NCBI GenBank assembly: GCA_024277195.1
Contig: JAJRVS010000113.1
Coordinates: 1 to 64,000, forward strand
From: Verrucomicrobiota bacterium
GTDB taxonomy: Bacteria > Verrucomicrobiota > Verrucomicrobiia > Verrucomicrobiales > DEV007
DNA: 64,000 nt
Reading direction: 5' to 3'
Shown here piece after piece: positions 15,722-24,283 of this stretch. Below the pieces are notes generated by a model. That model saw nothing but the letters and a program-made list of their open reading frames with translations, was not told the origin of the DNA and searched no databases. Made by a program: the position numbers and the translations under genes. Positions within the stretch are counted from its first letter, which is position 1; every line of letters begins with the position of its first letter.

Positions 15722-18187
15722 TTAGTTGATGTAGCGAAATTCTGCGGATGAAAACAAACCCTGGCAAAAAGTTGCGATCGCCAGTTGTTGGATTTTCTTC
15801 CGGCTTTCATTGCTGCCTTCAGCCGTCGATACGAATTTTTTGAAAAATTCTATACTGATACGAATTTCCTCCGCATTCGGATAACGTCCGTAAGTACGTA
15901 AAAAAGCATACTGCAGACGCTGCTTGGGATCATCGTAATTTTTCCACAAGGAAATGGCCATCGCTTTTGCCTGTTCGCTCACGAAAGAATTATTCATCAT
16001 GTATAGCGCCTGCAAAGGCACGTTGGTGGACTCGCGAGTGCCGTGCACCATGCCCGGTTCGGCATAATCAAACAAAGCCAGGGACTCCGGCAGCATGTCA
16101 CGAACAATAGGCAAATAAATGGATCGATTCACACTGGGTTGGTTAAAGGCCTCTTCGCCAACTCTAATGCCAACACGCACATTGCCAGTTTGGGCCACCA
16201 ATGAAGCTCGTGGACGCTTGAGATCCAGTTGCCCGCTGGCTGCCAACATCGCGTCGCGAATCGATTCAGCGTCGAGGCGGCGTTGATTGGCGCGCCAAAG
16301 GAAATGATTATCCGGATCCTGGGTGTAATTTTCAGGATCAAATTTTGAGCTCATTTGGTAGCTACGCGATTTGACAATGTCGCGGATCAATGACTTGACC
16401 GACCAGCCACTGTCCATGAACCGGATAGCCAGGTAATCGAGCAATTCTGGATGAGTCGGTGCTTTCCCAGTGGTGCCAAAGTTGTCTGACGATTCCACAA
16501 TACCATTGCCAAATAGGTGCTGCCAGATTCGATTGACCATCACTCGGGCGGTCAGGGCATTTTCCTCAGAAGTCAGCCACTGTGCCAATTCGAGACGGCC
16601 ACTGGATGTGGAATTGATCTCCGGACTTCTTCCGTGATCCAGCACTTGAAGAAATCCCCGCTCGACCACTTGCGCCGGTTTGTCAATCTCTCCACGCAGC
16701 AACACTGCCGCATCAGCCGGCGAATCATTATCCTGTACCCCCATCGCAAACGTCTTGCCAATACCACTCTTTTGGTAACCATTCACCTTCAACTCAAGCT
16801 GACTCATTAGTGTTCTAGTTCTGAGCGCTTTTCGTAAGGCATTGGTAGCAGCCTCTCCTTTGTTTTTCCCACGCTGTTGACGCAAGGCCAGCATCTCCTG
16901 GCGCATTCCATCCAGCCTTTTCTGCATCGAGGCGAGCTCTTCGGTTGAAATCTTTTCTCCAAAGGGATCCGAGACCGGCAACAACAACAATTCGGAGGGT
17001 CGTTTATTCTGCGCAAAAGCAAAAGTTCCAAAGTAGGTATCCGTGCTCATAAATAGACCCGCCATGGCGTAATAATCGGTGATCGGAATAGGATCAAATT
17101 TGTGATCATGGCATCGCGCGCAGGATACGGTCAATCCTAGGAACGCCTGGGACAGTGTATCAATTTGCTCATCCACCACGTCCATCTTGAACTGACGCGC
17201 ACTCTGCTGGTTCAAACCCTTGGTGCCGATGGCTAAAAATCCAGTCGCAATCAAATTTTGCTGCCATTCTTGATCACTTTTGACCGGTAACAGATCCCCC
17301 GCAATTTGCTCGGTCACAAAACGGTCGTAAGGTTTATCGGCATTAAATGAATCGATCACATAATCGCGATAACGCCAAGCATTGGGAAAGAGCATGTTGG
17401 TCTCTTTACCGCTTGATTCCGCATAACGGGCTACATCCAACCAATACCTGCCCCAACGCTCGCCGAACTGTTTGCTGGCCAATAATTTCTCTACGGTATC
17501 AGCCACCGCTGAATCAGGATCCTTTTTCCATGCGGCGTAAAATTCCTTCACATTCACAGATGAGGGCGGCAAGCCAATCAAATCAAAATACAAACGGCGA
17601 ACCAAGGTGGTCGCATCGGCTCCTTGCGCAGGTTTCATTTTCTCCTGCTCTAATTTGGCGAGCACAAAACGGTCTAGATCTGCTTTAACCCAGTCTTCAT
17701 CTTCTACTTTTGGCAGATCCCCTTTTTCCGGTTTTTGAAAGGACCAGAATTCCTTCCCTTCTTCAATGTCGATCTGCGATTTTACGATGATCTTTTTTGT
17801 AGTTCGTGGATCGGGCGCACCCATTTCAATCCACTTTTTGAAATCGGCCACTATATTTGCCGGCAAACGTTTTTTCGGTGGCATTTCATAGTCTGGGTCG
17901 CTGTAAGCGATCGAGGTCCAAAGCAGACTATCCAGTGGGTTTCCAGCAACAATGGAGGGCCCTGAATCACCGCCTAATCTCAAAGCTTCACGGGAATCAA
18001 GAGCCAGTCCACTTTTGATTTTCCCTCCTTCATTAGAGTGGCACTCGTAACAAGCATCCACCAAAACCGGGCGTATTTTCGATTCAAAAAATGCCACTTG
18101 CTCGTCGTTAAGTTTTGCCTCTTGAGCAAACAATGAGGCATTGCCATAAAGAATCAGCGGGATTAACAAGGTAGCTAAGTTTTTCAT
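15722..18187 (-). CDS. PSD1 cytochrome c / DUF1549 / DUF1553 secreted protein
   Basis: An 821-residue protein with a signal peptide (1-22). Residues about 30-120 are a planctomycete-type cytochrome C domain with one heme c motif (ACYECHS) and a distal Met candidate (DYEMPPKKRLP). DUF1549 follows (about 150-360, WSFQKPEKGDLPKV, LIGLPPSS, FGERWGRYWLDVARYAES, with a second CxxCH in VSCARCHDHKFDPI), then DUF1553 (about 530-800, LAQWLTSEENALTARVMVNRIWQHLFGNGIV). Many relatives are longer because of a LamG insertion, which this copy lacks. Located in the periplasm. First gene of a likely operon with the DUF1501 and SGNH genes. Confidence 0.9.
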   Translation of the reverse strand: MKNLATLLIPLILYGNASLFAQEAKLNDEQVAFFESKIRPVLVDACYECHSNEGGKIKSGLALDSREALRLGGDSGPSIVAGNPLDSLLWTSIAYSDPDYEMPPKKRLPANIVADFKKWIEMGAPDPRTTKKIIVKSQIDIEEGKEFWSFQKPEKGDLPKVEDEDWVKADLDRFVLAKLEQEKMKPAQGADATTLVRRLYFDLIGLPPSSVNVKEFYAAWKKDPDSAVADTVEKLLASKQFGERWGRYWLDVARYAESSGKETNMLFPNAWRYRDYVIDSFNADKPYDRFVTEQIAGDLLPVKSDQEWQQNLIATGFLAIGTKGLNQQSARQFKMDVVDEQIDTLSQAFLGLTVSCARCHDHKFDPIPITDYYAMAGLFMSTDTYFGTFAFAQNKRPSELLLLPVSDPFGEKISTEELASMQKRLDGMRQEMLALRQQRGKNKGEAATNALRKALRTRTLMSQLELKVNGYQKSGIGKTFAMGVQDNDSPADAAVLLRGEIDKPAQVVERGFLQVLDHGRSPEINSTSSGRLELAQWLTSEENALTARVMVNRIWQHLFGNGIVESSDNFGTTGKAPTHPELLDYLAIRFMDSGWSVKSLIRDIVKSRSYQMSSKFDPENYTQDPDNHFLWRANQRRLDAESIRDAMLAASGQLDLKRPRASLVAQTGNVRVGIRVGEEAFNQPSVNRSIYLPIVRDMLPESLALFDYAEPGMVHGTRESTNVPLQALYMMNNSFVSEQAKAMAISLWKNYDDPKQRLQYAFLRTYGRYPNAEEIRISIEFFKKFVSTAEGSNESRKKIQQLAIATFCQGLFSSAEFRYIN

Positions 18188-18365
18188 ATGGACGGTATAT
18201 ATTTATTCAGTGGAGAACGATTTCCCGTTCAGCGGGATACAACTCCACAACTTGATTGTGGTTGCGCATTAATATTTTAATTATTTTTTGTTTTCCTACG
18301 CAACTCCCCCTACTGCCTGGTGTTCGATGCTTTGAACAAACCTTCAACAATCAAATTTGCATACC

Positions 18366-18842
18366 ATGAATAAAATAACTATAAAAGTAATCATATCCGC
18401 TCTTGTCATGCTTCCTTTATGTTTCTCCTACGCAGAAGACGACGATGCCAAAAAAGGCAAAGAAAGGGGTCGTCCCGAAGTTGGAAAAGGGCGTCCCGAA
18501 GGACGACCTCCCCACGGCCCGGGTGGTCCTGGAGGCCCAGGTGGTGGTCTGCCAAAATTTGAAGACATCGATACCGATGGCAGTGGTGACATCTCCCAAG
18601 CTGAATGGACAGCGTTTCATGTCAAAACCGCAAAAGAACGAGCTGAGCGCTCATTCCAATTCATTTCCGGTGGGGATGACAAAATCACTGCTGAAGAACT
18701 GGAAGAAATGATGAAACGTCATCGTACGGGCAGAGGAAAAGGCCGACCAGGTGCTGAAAAGGGCATGGGAAGAGGCAAAAAAAGGCCAGAGAGTTCTGTT
18801 GATGGAAGTGGCCAAAAACCCAAGCGTCCATCGGCAGAATAG
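18366..18842 (+). CDS. Secreted EF-hand protein with Gly/Pro- and Arg/Lys-rich linkers
   Basis: 158 residues from ATG 18366 (an in-frame TTG lies three codons upstream). A signal peptide ends before AEDDD. A low-complexity segment of GRPEVGKGRPEG and GPGGPGGPGGG type follows. One canonical EF-hand loop DTDGSGDISQAEW (about residues 77-88) is followed by a weaker second loop (GGDDKITAEELEEM), in the order of a calcium-binding pair. The basic tail is rich in GRGKGRPG. Small secreted EF-hand proteins like this are common in PVC genomes. Calcium binding is expected, but the partner is unknown. Confidence 0.75.
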   Translation: MNKITIKVIISALVMLPLCFSYAEDDDAKKGKERGRPEVGKGRPEGRPPHGPGGPGGPGGGLPKFEDIDTDGSGDISQAEWTAFHVKTAKERAERSFQFISGGDDKITAEELEEMMKRHRTGRGKGRPGAEKGMGRGKKRPESSVDGSGQKPKRPSAE

Positions 18843-19144
18843 ATAGGCCAATCAATGCATCCCCCCGTAGGATAGATTTCCAAATCTGTCCGCGCAGCTC
18901 AATCCGTGCATAAATTTCCAGTATTCTTCACCCCCGGAAACAGGAGGAATTACAATAATCCATCAAATTCACTAAATAATAAATAAGCCTAAGGCATAAA
19001 GGAAATACTCCAATAGATTCTCAATAATTATCATTATTGATTTCACTAAGGTCGAAAACGGGTGCTTTACTACAACTAAATCATCGTGCTCAAATCTATA
19101 ATCAAAGTGCAGGCAAACAAAATCAAATTCTTGCAACATAGAAG
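18843..19144. other. AT-rich intergenic region with no gene
   Basis: A 302-base gap between the EF-hand gene and the convergent PcfJ-like gene. There is no open frame of note on either strand. The only structure is a short palindrome at 19022-19039, listed separately. No terminator with a T-run was recognised for either flanking gene. Confidence 0.5.
19022..19039. promoter_or_regulatory. Fur-box-like palindrome (weak)
   Basis: CAATAATTATCATTATTG: 7-base perfect arms around TATC. It resembles the NATWAT hexamer array of Fur boxes. It lies between two convergent genes, not upstream of one, so a regulatory role is doubtful. It may be chance in AT-rich DNA. Confidence 0.2.
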
Positions 19145-20440
19145 TCACCACATGGTGTAGGCACCTGGATTGATTTGATTAAACACACACCAGCGCAGCA
19201 CCATTTTGCGGGTGAGATCCGACGGCCGTCGGTTTCTCCAGGCTTTCACCTGCTGCAATTTTCTGCTCTGGCAGTTCACTTCAAGAGTAACATCTCGGTC
19301 CAGTGCGCCGCCTTCCAGCCTCCTGCTACGCAGACTAAAAATAGAAACCTTCCCATCTTTGCAATCCCAGCCATAATCCGCTACGCAGTGTTGCATATCC
19401 CGAGCTTCTTCTTGCAAATCATCTTGACGGTTGAGTTCAACCATCTGCCAGAGCCAACCTCCCATAGACTCTTCAAAAGGTTTTATGCTCTCCATGGGTT
19501 GCCATTGGTCAGCACAAAATTGCAGTAGTCTGGATCGATTATTAGAAGACGCGATATCAAATTTATCAATAGTAGAATCGAACCCAGATTGTTCGCCCAG
19601 ATTTTTAAAAAAGTTGCTTGCCGAACTATACAAAGTTTCCAGCGTTCTGCCTCGAAGACGAACAGACCGTGTTCCATGGAGTTCGCATTTAGCCCATAAA
19701 TAGTCTATCACCAGCTCCATAAAATCGATCGGCTTGGGGTCGGAAGCCAACATTTCTAGCAACGGAAGCCAAACCGCATCATGCGAAAAATTAAGCCCAA
19801 TTCGAGTGGTCAGTAAATAGGCTACCGTTTTTTCGTCATGAAATAACGCCATTACTTGACCATACCTCACCGCATCACGCATAGACATATCATCCGCGGC
19901 AGACAAAAAATACTTACTTGCCTGTCGAGTTAGTTTTGGTAACCAGCCCGGGAAATGACGGATACTGCCTCCTCTTGCTAGATGACAATACCAATCCCGC
20001 TCAATGTGGTTCAAAGCACCGTCAATAAACCAGGCCCCATTGCAAAAATCAGGCAGTTCATAGCGATTCAACAAATGTTGAATCAATGATATTAACAAAG
20101 TTCGTGGCTGCAACTGTTTGTCGGGTTGCCAGCTTTCTGGGTCACGGATCCAATCTTCCTGATATTCAGCCAAGCGTAGCAAAACAGGGATCACATTCAA
20201 GTTGTTGCGATCAACCTGCGTGAGCAGAGTCGTGCGTGCTTCTACCACAGGTAAGAGCTTGAGACAAGGCGCTTGAAGGCGACGAGTCCATCGATTTTCT
20301 ACCCGAAACATTTTGGCTAATATTCGGGTATGTTGTCTGAGATAAGGATTGCCGATCCAGCTTCCTGACCACGGTTTCCCCGTCAACATCGAGCGGGTAA
20401 CCGAGCGGAACACTGCCTTCGGCGGAAGGATAGTATTCAT
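19145..20440 (-). CDS. PcfJ-domain protein
   Basis: 431 residues from ATG 20440 (an alternative ATG at 20485 adds 15 residues; neither has a clear ribosome-binding site). The helical N-terminal two-thirds are of unknown function. The C-terminal third carries the PcfJ signature: ARDMQHCVADYGWDCKDGK, then IFSLRSRRLEGG, VTLEVNCQSRKLQQVKAWRNRRPS. PcfJ was named from the enterococcal pCF10 conjugative plasmid and also occurs in phages and as orphans in PVC chromosomes. No conjugation or phage gene is nearby. Function is unknown. It sits next to hairpin-rich DNA and a foldback element. Confidence 0.75.
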   Translation of the reverse strand: MNTILPPKAVFRSVTRSMLTGKPWSGSWIGNPYLRQHTRILAKMFRVENRWTRRLQAPCLKLLPVVEARTTLLTQVDRNNLNVIPVLLRLAEYQEDWIRDPESWQPDKQLQPRTLLISLIQHLLNRYELPDFCNGAWFIDGALNHIERDWYCHLARGGSIRHFPGWLPKLTRQASKYFLSAADDMSMRDAVRYGQVMALFHDEKTVAYLLTTRIGLNFSHDAVWLPLLEMLASDPKPIDFMELVIDYLWAKCELHGTRSVRLRGRTLETLYSSASNFFKNLGEQSGFDSTIDKFDIASSNNRSRLLQFCADQWQPMESIKPFEESMGGWLWQMVELNRQDDLQEEARDMQHCVADYGWDCKDGKVSIFSLRSRRLEGGALDRDVTLEVNCQSRKLQQVKAWRNRRPSDLTRKMVLRWCVFNQINPGAYTMW

Positions 20441-20537
20441 CACTAAAATAGTTTTAATTCCTGATAATGCCCCGCGGACAGACATGCAGATACCGTAATG
20501 CGGAATGTGTCTTTGCCCGAATGGGATGGAGGTGGGA

Positions 20538-20787
20538 TAGGCTAGGACATAGCTAGCCTAGTCAAACGCGAGTCACAAAGGCGACTCATTCGTTTGACCT
20601 ACAAATCAGGAAAACTGTTCTGCGAAGATCATGGAACAATAATGTAGGTAATATGATTGATGTCAAGCTGGTAAAAAGCCGCCGCAACATCCGCTACCAT
20701 CAATAAATGGTAGATCGCATGGGTTCGAACCTTGGTTCGAGCGCCTTTGACCGCGAAGCGGTTCACAATCCCCAGATCAAAGATCTG
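20538..20787. repeat. Cluster of short perfect hairpins
   Basis: Four inverted repeats in about 250 bases: TAGGCTAG/CTAGCCTA (20538-20545, 20553-20560); GTCAAACG plus GAGTC / GACTC plus CGTTTGAC (20561-20598); CTACCAT/ATGGTAG (20694-20700, 20707-20713); and CAGATC/GATCTG (20773-20787), with the palindrome GGTTCGAACC at 20722-20731. No coding frame is convincing. This is either structured RNA upstream of the PcfJ gene or debris of mobile repeats leading into the element at 20820. Confidence 0.6.
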
Positions 20788-20819
20788 CCCTCTGCACAGA
20801 CGGGATCAATCCTTGCTAG

Positions 20820-21076
20820 GCTACCATCGGGGGTATCACACATCGACATCATTTCGCCCTTTCAGGGCTTGGCAATAAAACCCATTTACCCCCAGCACTT
20901 CGCACCGGGCTATCACATTTTGTCCTTACAGGACAGTTGGCTTTCATCTCTTTTGCACCAACGGTGCTCAATGAGATAGCCCAGTGCGAAGCGCTGGGTA
21001 AAAAATCCAACTCTCCCAGTCCTGCAAAGGGCAAAACGCATAACAGTCAGCAGCTTAACTATTTTGTCTTACACCC
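20820..21076. repeat. Foldback repeat element, copy A
   Basis: About 257 bases that can fold into a long closing stem. The outer arms are 20856-20872 with 21015-21032. The inner 24-base arms are 20891-20914 with 20975-20998 (only two non-Watson-Crick positions, both G-U capable). The inner stem encloses two perfect small hairpins, TGTCC/GGACA (20921-20935) and GCACC/GGTGC (20955-20967). It ends in TTAACTATTTTGTCTTACACCC. A second copy lies at 31087-31374. This copy lacks the 5' terminal repeat that copy B has. Short frames over it are by-products of the stems. Confidence 0.85.
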
Positions 21077-21245
21077 CAACATCCGACACACATTCCAATG
21101 ATTGCCTGCCTATCAGTATTTGTAATATTTGATAACACTGATGTTTGAAAAATATGTTTCACCACGCTTGGGTGGGTAGGGGGATATGATTTACATCCCC
21201 AATAAATAGCTAATCGTCCTTTCCTTGCAAAAATTTTCTGGAAGA

Positions 21246-23231
21246 TCACTTATTATCCGGAGATTTTCCCAACAATTCTTTTAGGTGCAGTTTAACTGCT
21301 GGCTCTGCTTTAAGCTTTTTACTATTCATCAATATTGTCAACTGGGCATCGCTAAGCTTGCCGATAAGCCTCTGCGCAGTCTCCCGGGGCGAACTGTATT
21401 CGCCATCGCTGTCGACATCCAGAAAAATTGGGTTGGTAATCGCCTGAGTGGCCTTGCCAACTGCAGCCCAACCAGGCAATTTGATTTCATCACCTAAAAC
21501 AAAGGCCACAACATTAGCATCGTAGGGAGGTAAATCTATTGTGATGCTCAACACCTTGTCCGTGGGTTGATCCTCTATAGCGCCAATAGCCTGCTCGGCA
21601 ACACGACGCCCATTCACATAGATCATCGCCCTCTGCGGATGCACCCAGGAGGGGGCAGAAACCTGCAACTGAACTTCTATTGCCCCTGCTTTATTCTTAT
21701 TGGCAGCAGCTATTTTTGAAGCCGGAACGATGTCTCCCATCGAATACTTCCCAGAAACACTCAATTTGGAAAAAATGCCCACGGCCACCGAAGCACGACC
21801 TTCAACATACGCACGATAAATATCTTTATTATCTATCTTAGCAACCTCGTCAGTAGAGCTCTCCAGATAACAGCGCGCTTGCCCCACCGGATCAGTGACC
21901 GTATGCGTGTCGCTTGCACCTACCGCCGTTATTTTTGCCCCTCGATTCAGCAGTGCCAGCCAATCATTAACCGCGTAAAATGGATCCGGCGTCTTGTTGG
22001 CTGGCTGTGCCACTTCTATGCCATTGAAACTGAACTCAGGCCCACTCAAGCTATTACCCAGCTGACGATTAAAGGCAAACACACCATACGGCCCCTTCTT
22101 GATCGATGGCCAATACGGATGATTTAGAATCACCACCTGCGCACCCTTTTTACGCATATCGGCAATAAGCTTTACCCAATCATTTGCTTTCAAAAATAAA
22201 GGGTTACGTCCCTTGATACCTCCAGGAACAGCCTTATTGGAGTCGAGCGGGAAAGCAGTGAAATGACCGTTTTTAGTCGTGACCTCATCGCCTGCTATCG
22301 CATGAAAATGATCCTGCGTACCCGTCAAATGCTGTGGCTGGTTGTAATCAGAAATATGATTGTGATCGGTTGCTATGGCCACCTCGATGCCTTCACCGGC
22401 AATCGTGATCATACGCTCTTCATAGGTGGCATTGCCATGCCCACTTCCAGGCAATGTATGGATATGGCTGTCACAAGCCACAAAACCCGGAGTTTTTACC
22501 TCTCGGGAAATCACCAATGTGTGACTCTGAGGTTTCCCACTGATAACAGTGATCGCCTGCTTAGCCACCCCCCACTCCATACCTCGTGTCACATAGATCG
22601 TGTAATCTCCTGCAGGCAATGAAAACGTATCTCCTGTTCCCAGTGTGTAGAGTATGCCAGGACGAACCGCAGTCGTTAGTGTGCGTGCTCCGTATAACTT
22701 CACCAATTGACCGCGTGCATCAACAACCGTGACGCGAGCGGGTATAGGCTGATTATTATCGGCAGAATGTATTTTTACCGTAACCTTCCCCAATTGCAAT
22801 GATTGCTTCAAGGGATGACTGCCCAGCTCAAAGTTGCTTACAACTATCGTTTTCCCCTGGCCAGTCACCGTCAACAAGTTCTCACCGTTTTTGAGAGTGC
22901 CGGCAGGCACTGGCAAACCAATCCGGTAAAACCAGCGACGAGGCTCCCCTCCCTTTTGCACCTTGTAAGCTTCACGCTGCCCAAGGTCACTGCCATTGAT
23001 GGCGACCATCCATTGCCGACTGGGACTTAGCTGCATCAGATCAGTTTCGAAAAACAGCACATATTCACTTTGGTTGACTGTCGCAGTAAACTTTTTTTCA
23101 AACACTCCACCATTCTTAATTTGATGCGGCTGATCATCAATAGAGAGTGGTTCAGCTGCGGCCAAGACAGTCCCCCAGCAGGACGCCACTAAAAAGAAGA
23201 CACTAAGATATCGTTTTTCCAATTGCCTCAT
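21246..23231 (-). CDS. CehA/McbA-like secreted PHP metallohydrolase
   Basis: A 661-residue protein with a signal peptide (about 1-26). N-terminal beta modules (about 30-150 and 165-265) are followed by a PHP-type catalytic domain (about 270-500) with metal ligands in DSHIHT, EGIEVAIATDHNH, AGDEVTT, LNHPYWP and VGASDTHT, and a C-terminal beta region. The domain order fits the CehA/McbA family, whose founders hydrolyse carbaryl. Most members have unknown substrates, probably phosphoesters or sugar derivatives. The protein is exported. It is flanked by the foldback repeat downstream and two small genes of the same strand upstream. Confidence 0.8.
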   Translation of the reverse strand: MRQLEKRYLSVFFLVASCWGTVLAAAEPLSIDDQPHQIKNGGVFEKKFTATVNQSEYVLFFETDLMQLSPSRQWMVAINGSDLGQREAYKVQKGGEPRRWFYRIGLPVPAGTLKNGENLLTVTGQGKTIVVSNFELGSHPLKQSLQLGKVTVKIHSADNNQPIPARVTVVDARGQLVKLYGARTLTTAVRPGILYTLGTGDTFSLPAGDYTIYVTRGMEWGVAKQAITVISGKPQSHTLVISREVKTPGFVACDSHIHTLPGSGHGNATYEERMITIAGEGIEVAIATDHNHISDYNQPQHLTGTQDHFHAIAGDEVTTKNGHFTAFPLDSNKAVPGGIKGRNPLFLKANDWVKLIADMRKKGAQVVILNHPYWPSIKKGPYGVFAFNRQLGNSLSGPEFSFNGIEVAQPANKTPDPFYAVNDWLALLNRGAKITAVGASDTHTVTDPVGQARCYLESSTDEVAKIDNKDIYRAYVEGRASVAVGIFSKLSVSGKYSMGDIVPASKIAAANKNKAGAIEVQLQVSAPSWVHPQRAMIYVNGRRVAEQAIGAIEDQPTDKVLSITIDLPPYDANVVAFVLGDEIKLPGWAAVGKATQAITNPIFLDVDSDGEYSSPRETAQRLIGKLSDAQLTILMNSKKLKAEPAVKLHLKELLGKSPDNK

Positions 23232-23352
23232 TTTTTTAATATTTGGTTAACCGCTTGTAACGCTAACAAGAACTGACTGTTTAAGAAAAATGCATTTACC
23301 CTCGATAACAAGGAATTTTGAAGGTGGTATCTCAACTTCAACGATAAACACT

Positions 23353-23631
23353 CTAAAACCTTATTTTGGGTTTATTGGGATTCCCCATATCCGATAGGTC
23401 GGCGTTCACGGCTAAGCGCCAGCCTATTATCAACAGGACCAACCCTACTAAAGCACAGATCCCGCCGATTTTTATCAACTCAGACATCAAACGTGCGCCT
23501 TTTTCTTCGTCTTCAAGCAAACTGGCTTTATACGCTGCATAAAAACCGACCGCTGAGAACCCTAATAAAAGCAATGCGAAAAAACCAATCACGCATCCTC
23601 CTGGAGAGGCTCTATTGACCTGGTAACTCAC
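23353..23631 (-). CDS. Small two-helix membrane protein
   Basis: A 92-residue protein with helices about 11-33 (GGCVIGFFALLLLGFSAVGFY) and about 53-73 (ICALVGLVLLIIGWRLAV), linked by an acidic hydrophilic loop (LLEDEEKGARLM) and ending in a short polar tail. A possible ribosome-binding site is weak. No family recognised. It could belong to the same transcript as the CehA/McbA-like gene downstream, although a 121-base gap separates them. Confidence 0.5.
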   Translation of the reverse strand: MSYQVNRASPGGCVIGFFALLLLGFSAVGFYAAYKASLLEDEEKGARLMSELIKIGGICALVGLVLLIIGWRLAVNADLSDMGNPNKPKIRF

Positions 23632-23683
23632 TAGACTATTTAACTTTAAAGCTTGTCAGGTCCCACTTTTTCTTGCCCTACCA

Positions 23684-24124
23684 TTAGCGGATGCGTTTCC
23701 ATCGCGTCAGCGTTCCACTCGGTCTTCCCTTCCGTTGCCAGACCCCTATCACCAAAGTCTCCCCATCGGGACTGATATCGGCGTCATGAATACCATCGAG
23801 CCCCGCTTCGATATAATCCTTGGGCATCTTCAGCGTAGAAACGATCTTTCCGTTTCTTTTTACAAAAGCCACTCGCGCATTGAGACAGGGAACTACGATC
23901 ATATCCTTGTGGAAACGCACATTGCAGGGCGAATACCCTTTCAGCACAATAATCAACTCAAAACTATAGGGTGCCTGCCCCAAAGTGATTTTTTGTTTCC
24001 GTAGATCATCTTGCCCTTGCGCTGACAACTGGTGCGCGTCCTGCTTTTTATCCCCATGGGCATGAAGCCCAACCGGGCTTGTAAGGCAAATCGTCGTGAG
24101 CAGCAGTAAATGGAGATTTTTCAT
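23684..24124 (-). CDS. Secreted propeller-type protein, probably internally deleted
   Basis: A 146-residue protein with a signal peptide ending before HGDKK. The mature part contains only one or two beta-propeller-like blades (CNVRFHKDMIVVPCLNARVAFVKRNGKIVSTLKM, then HDADISPDGETLVIGVWQRKGRPSG). Propellers with the 'GIHDADISPDGE..VIG' closing blade are normally above 300 residues, so this looks like a remnant in which the first and last parts were joined by an in-frame deletion. It may be non-functional. Confidence 0.5.
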   Translation of the reverse strand: MKNLHLLLLTTICLTSPVGLHAHGDKKQDAHQLSAQGQDDLRKQKITLGQAPYSFELIIVLKGYSPCNVRFHKDMIVVPCLNARVAFVKRNGKIVSTLKMPKDYIEAGLDGIHDADISPDGETLVIGVWQRKGRPSGTLTRWKRIR

Positions 24125-24283
24125 ACAGTAAGCAGTATGCCGAGCCCCGGCCGCATCTCAAAGCCTTTTTGTATAACAAGCACCCCTCTGTTGCCACAAT
24201 ACACCTAATATCTTTCATCTTCGAGCCAATCTTGCTTGCAAGGTGGGCGGCTCTATCTTTAAGGTGCATGAAATAGTTTCCTG

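Noticed and set aside
20680-20740. Possible tRNA suggested by GGTTCGAACC (T-loop-like)
   Set aside because: The flanking bases do not form a T stem or an acceptor stem, and no anticodon arm can be drawn.
20707-21034. Short frames on both strands over the foldback element (and the matching ones at 31134-31325)
   Set aside because: They are translations of a repeated structured element. The similarity between the two copies is at DNA level, arms included, and neither has a ribosome-binding site.
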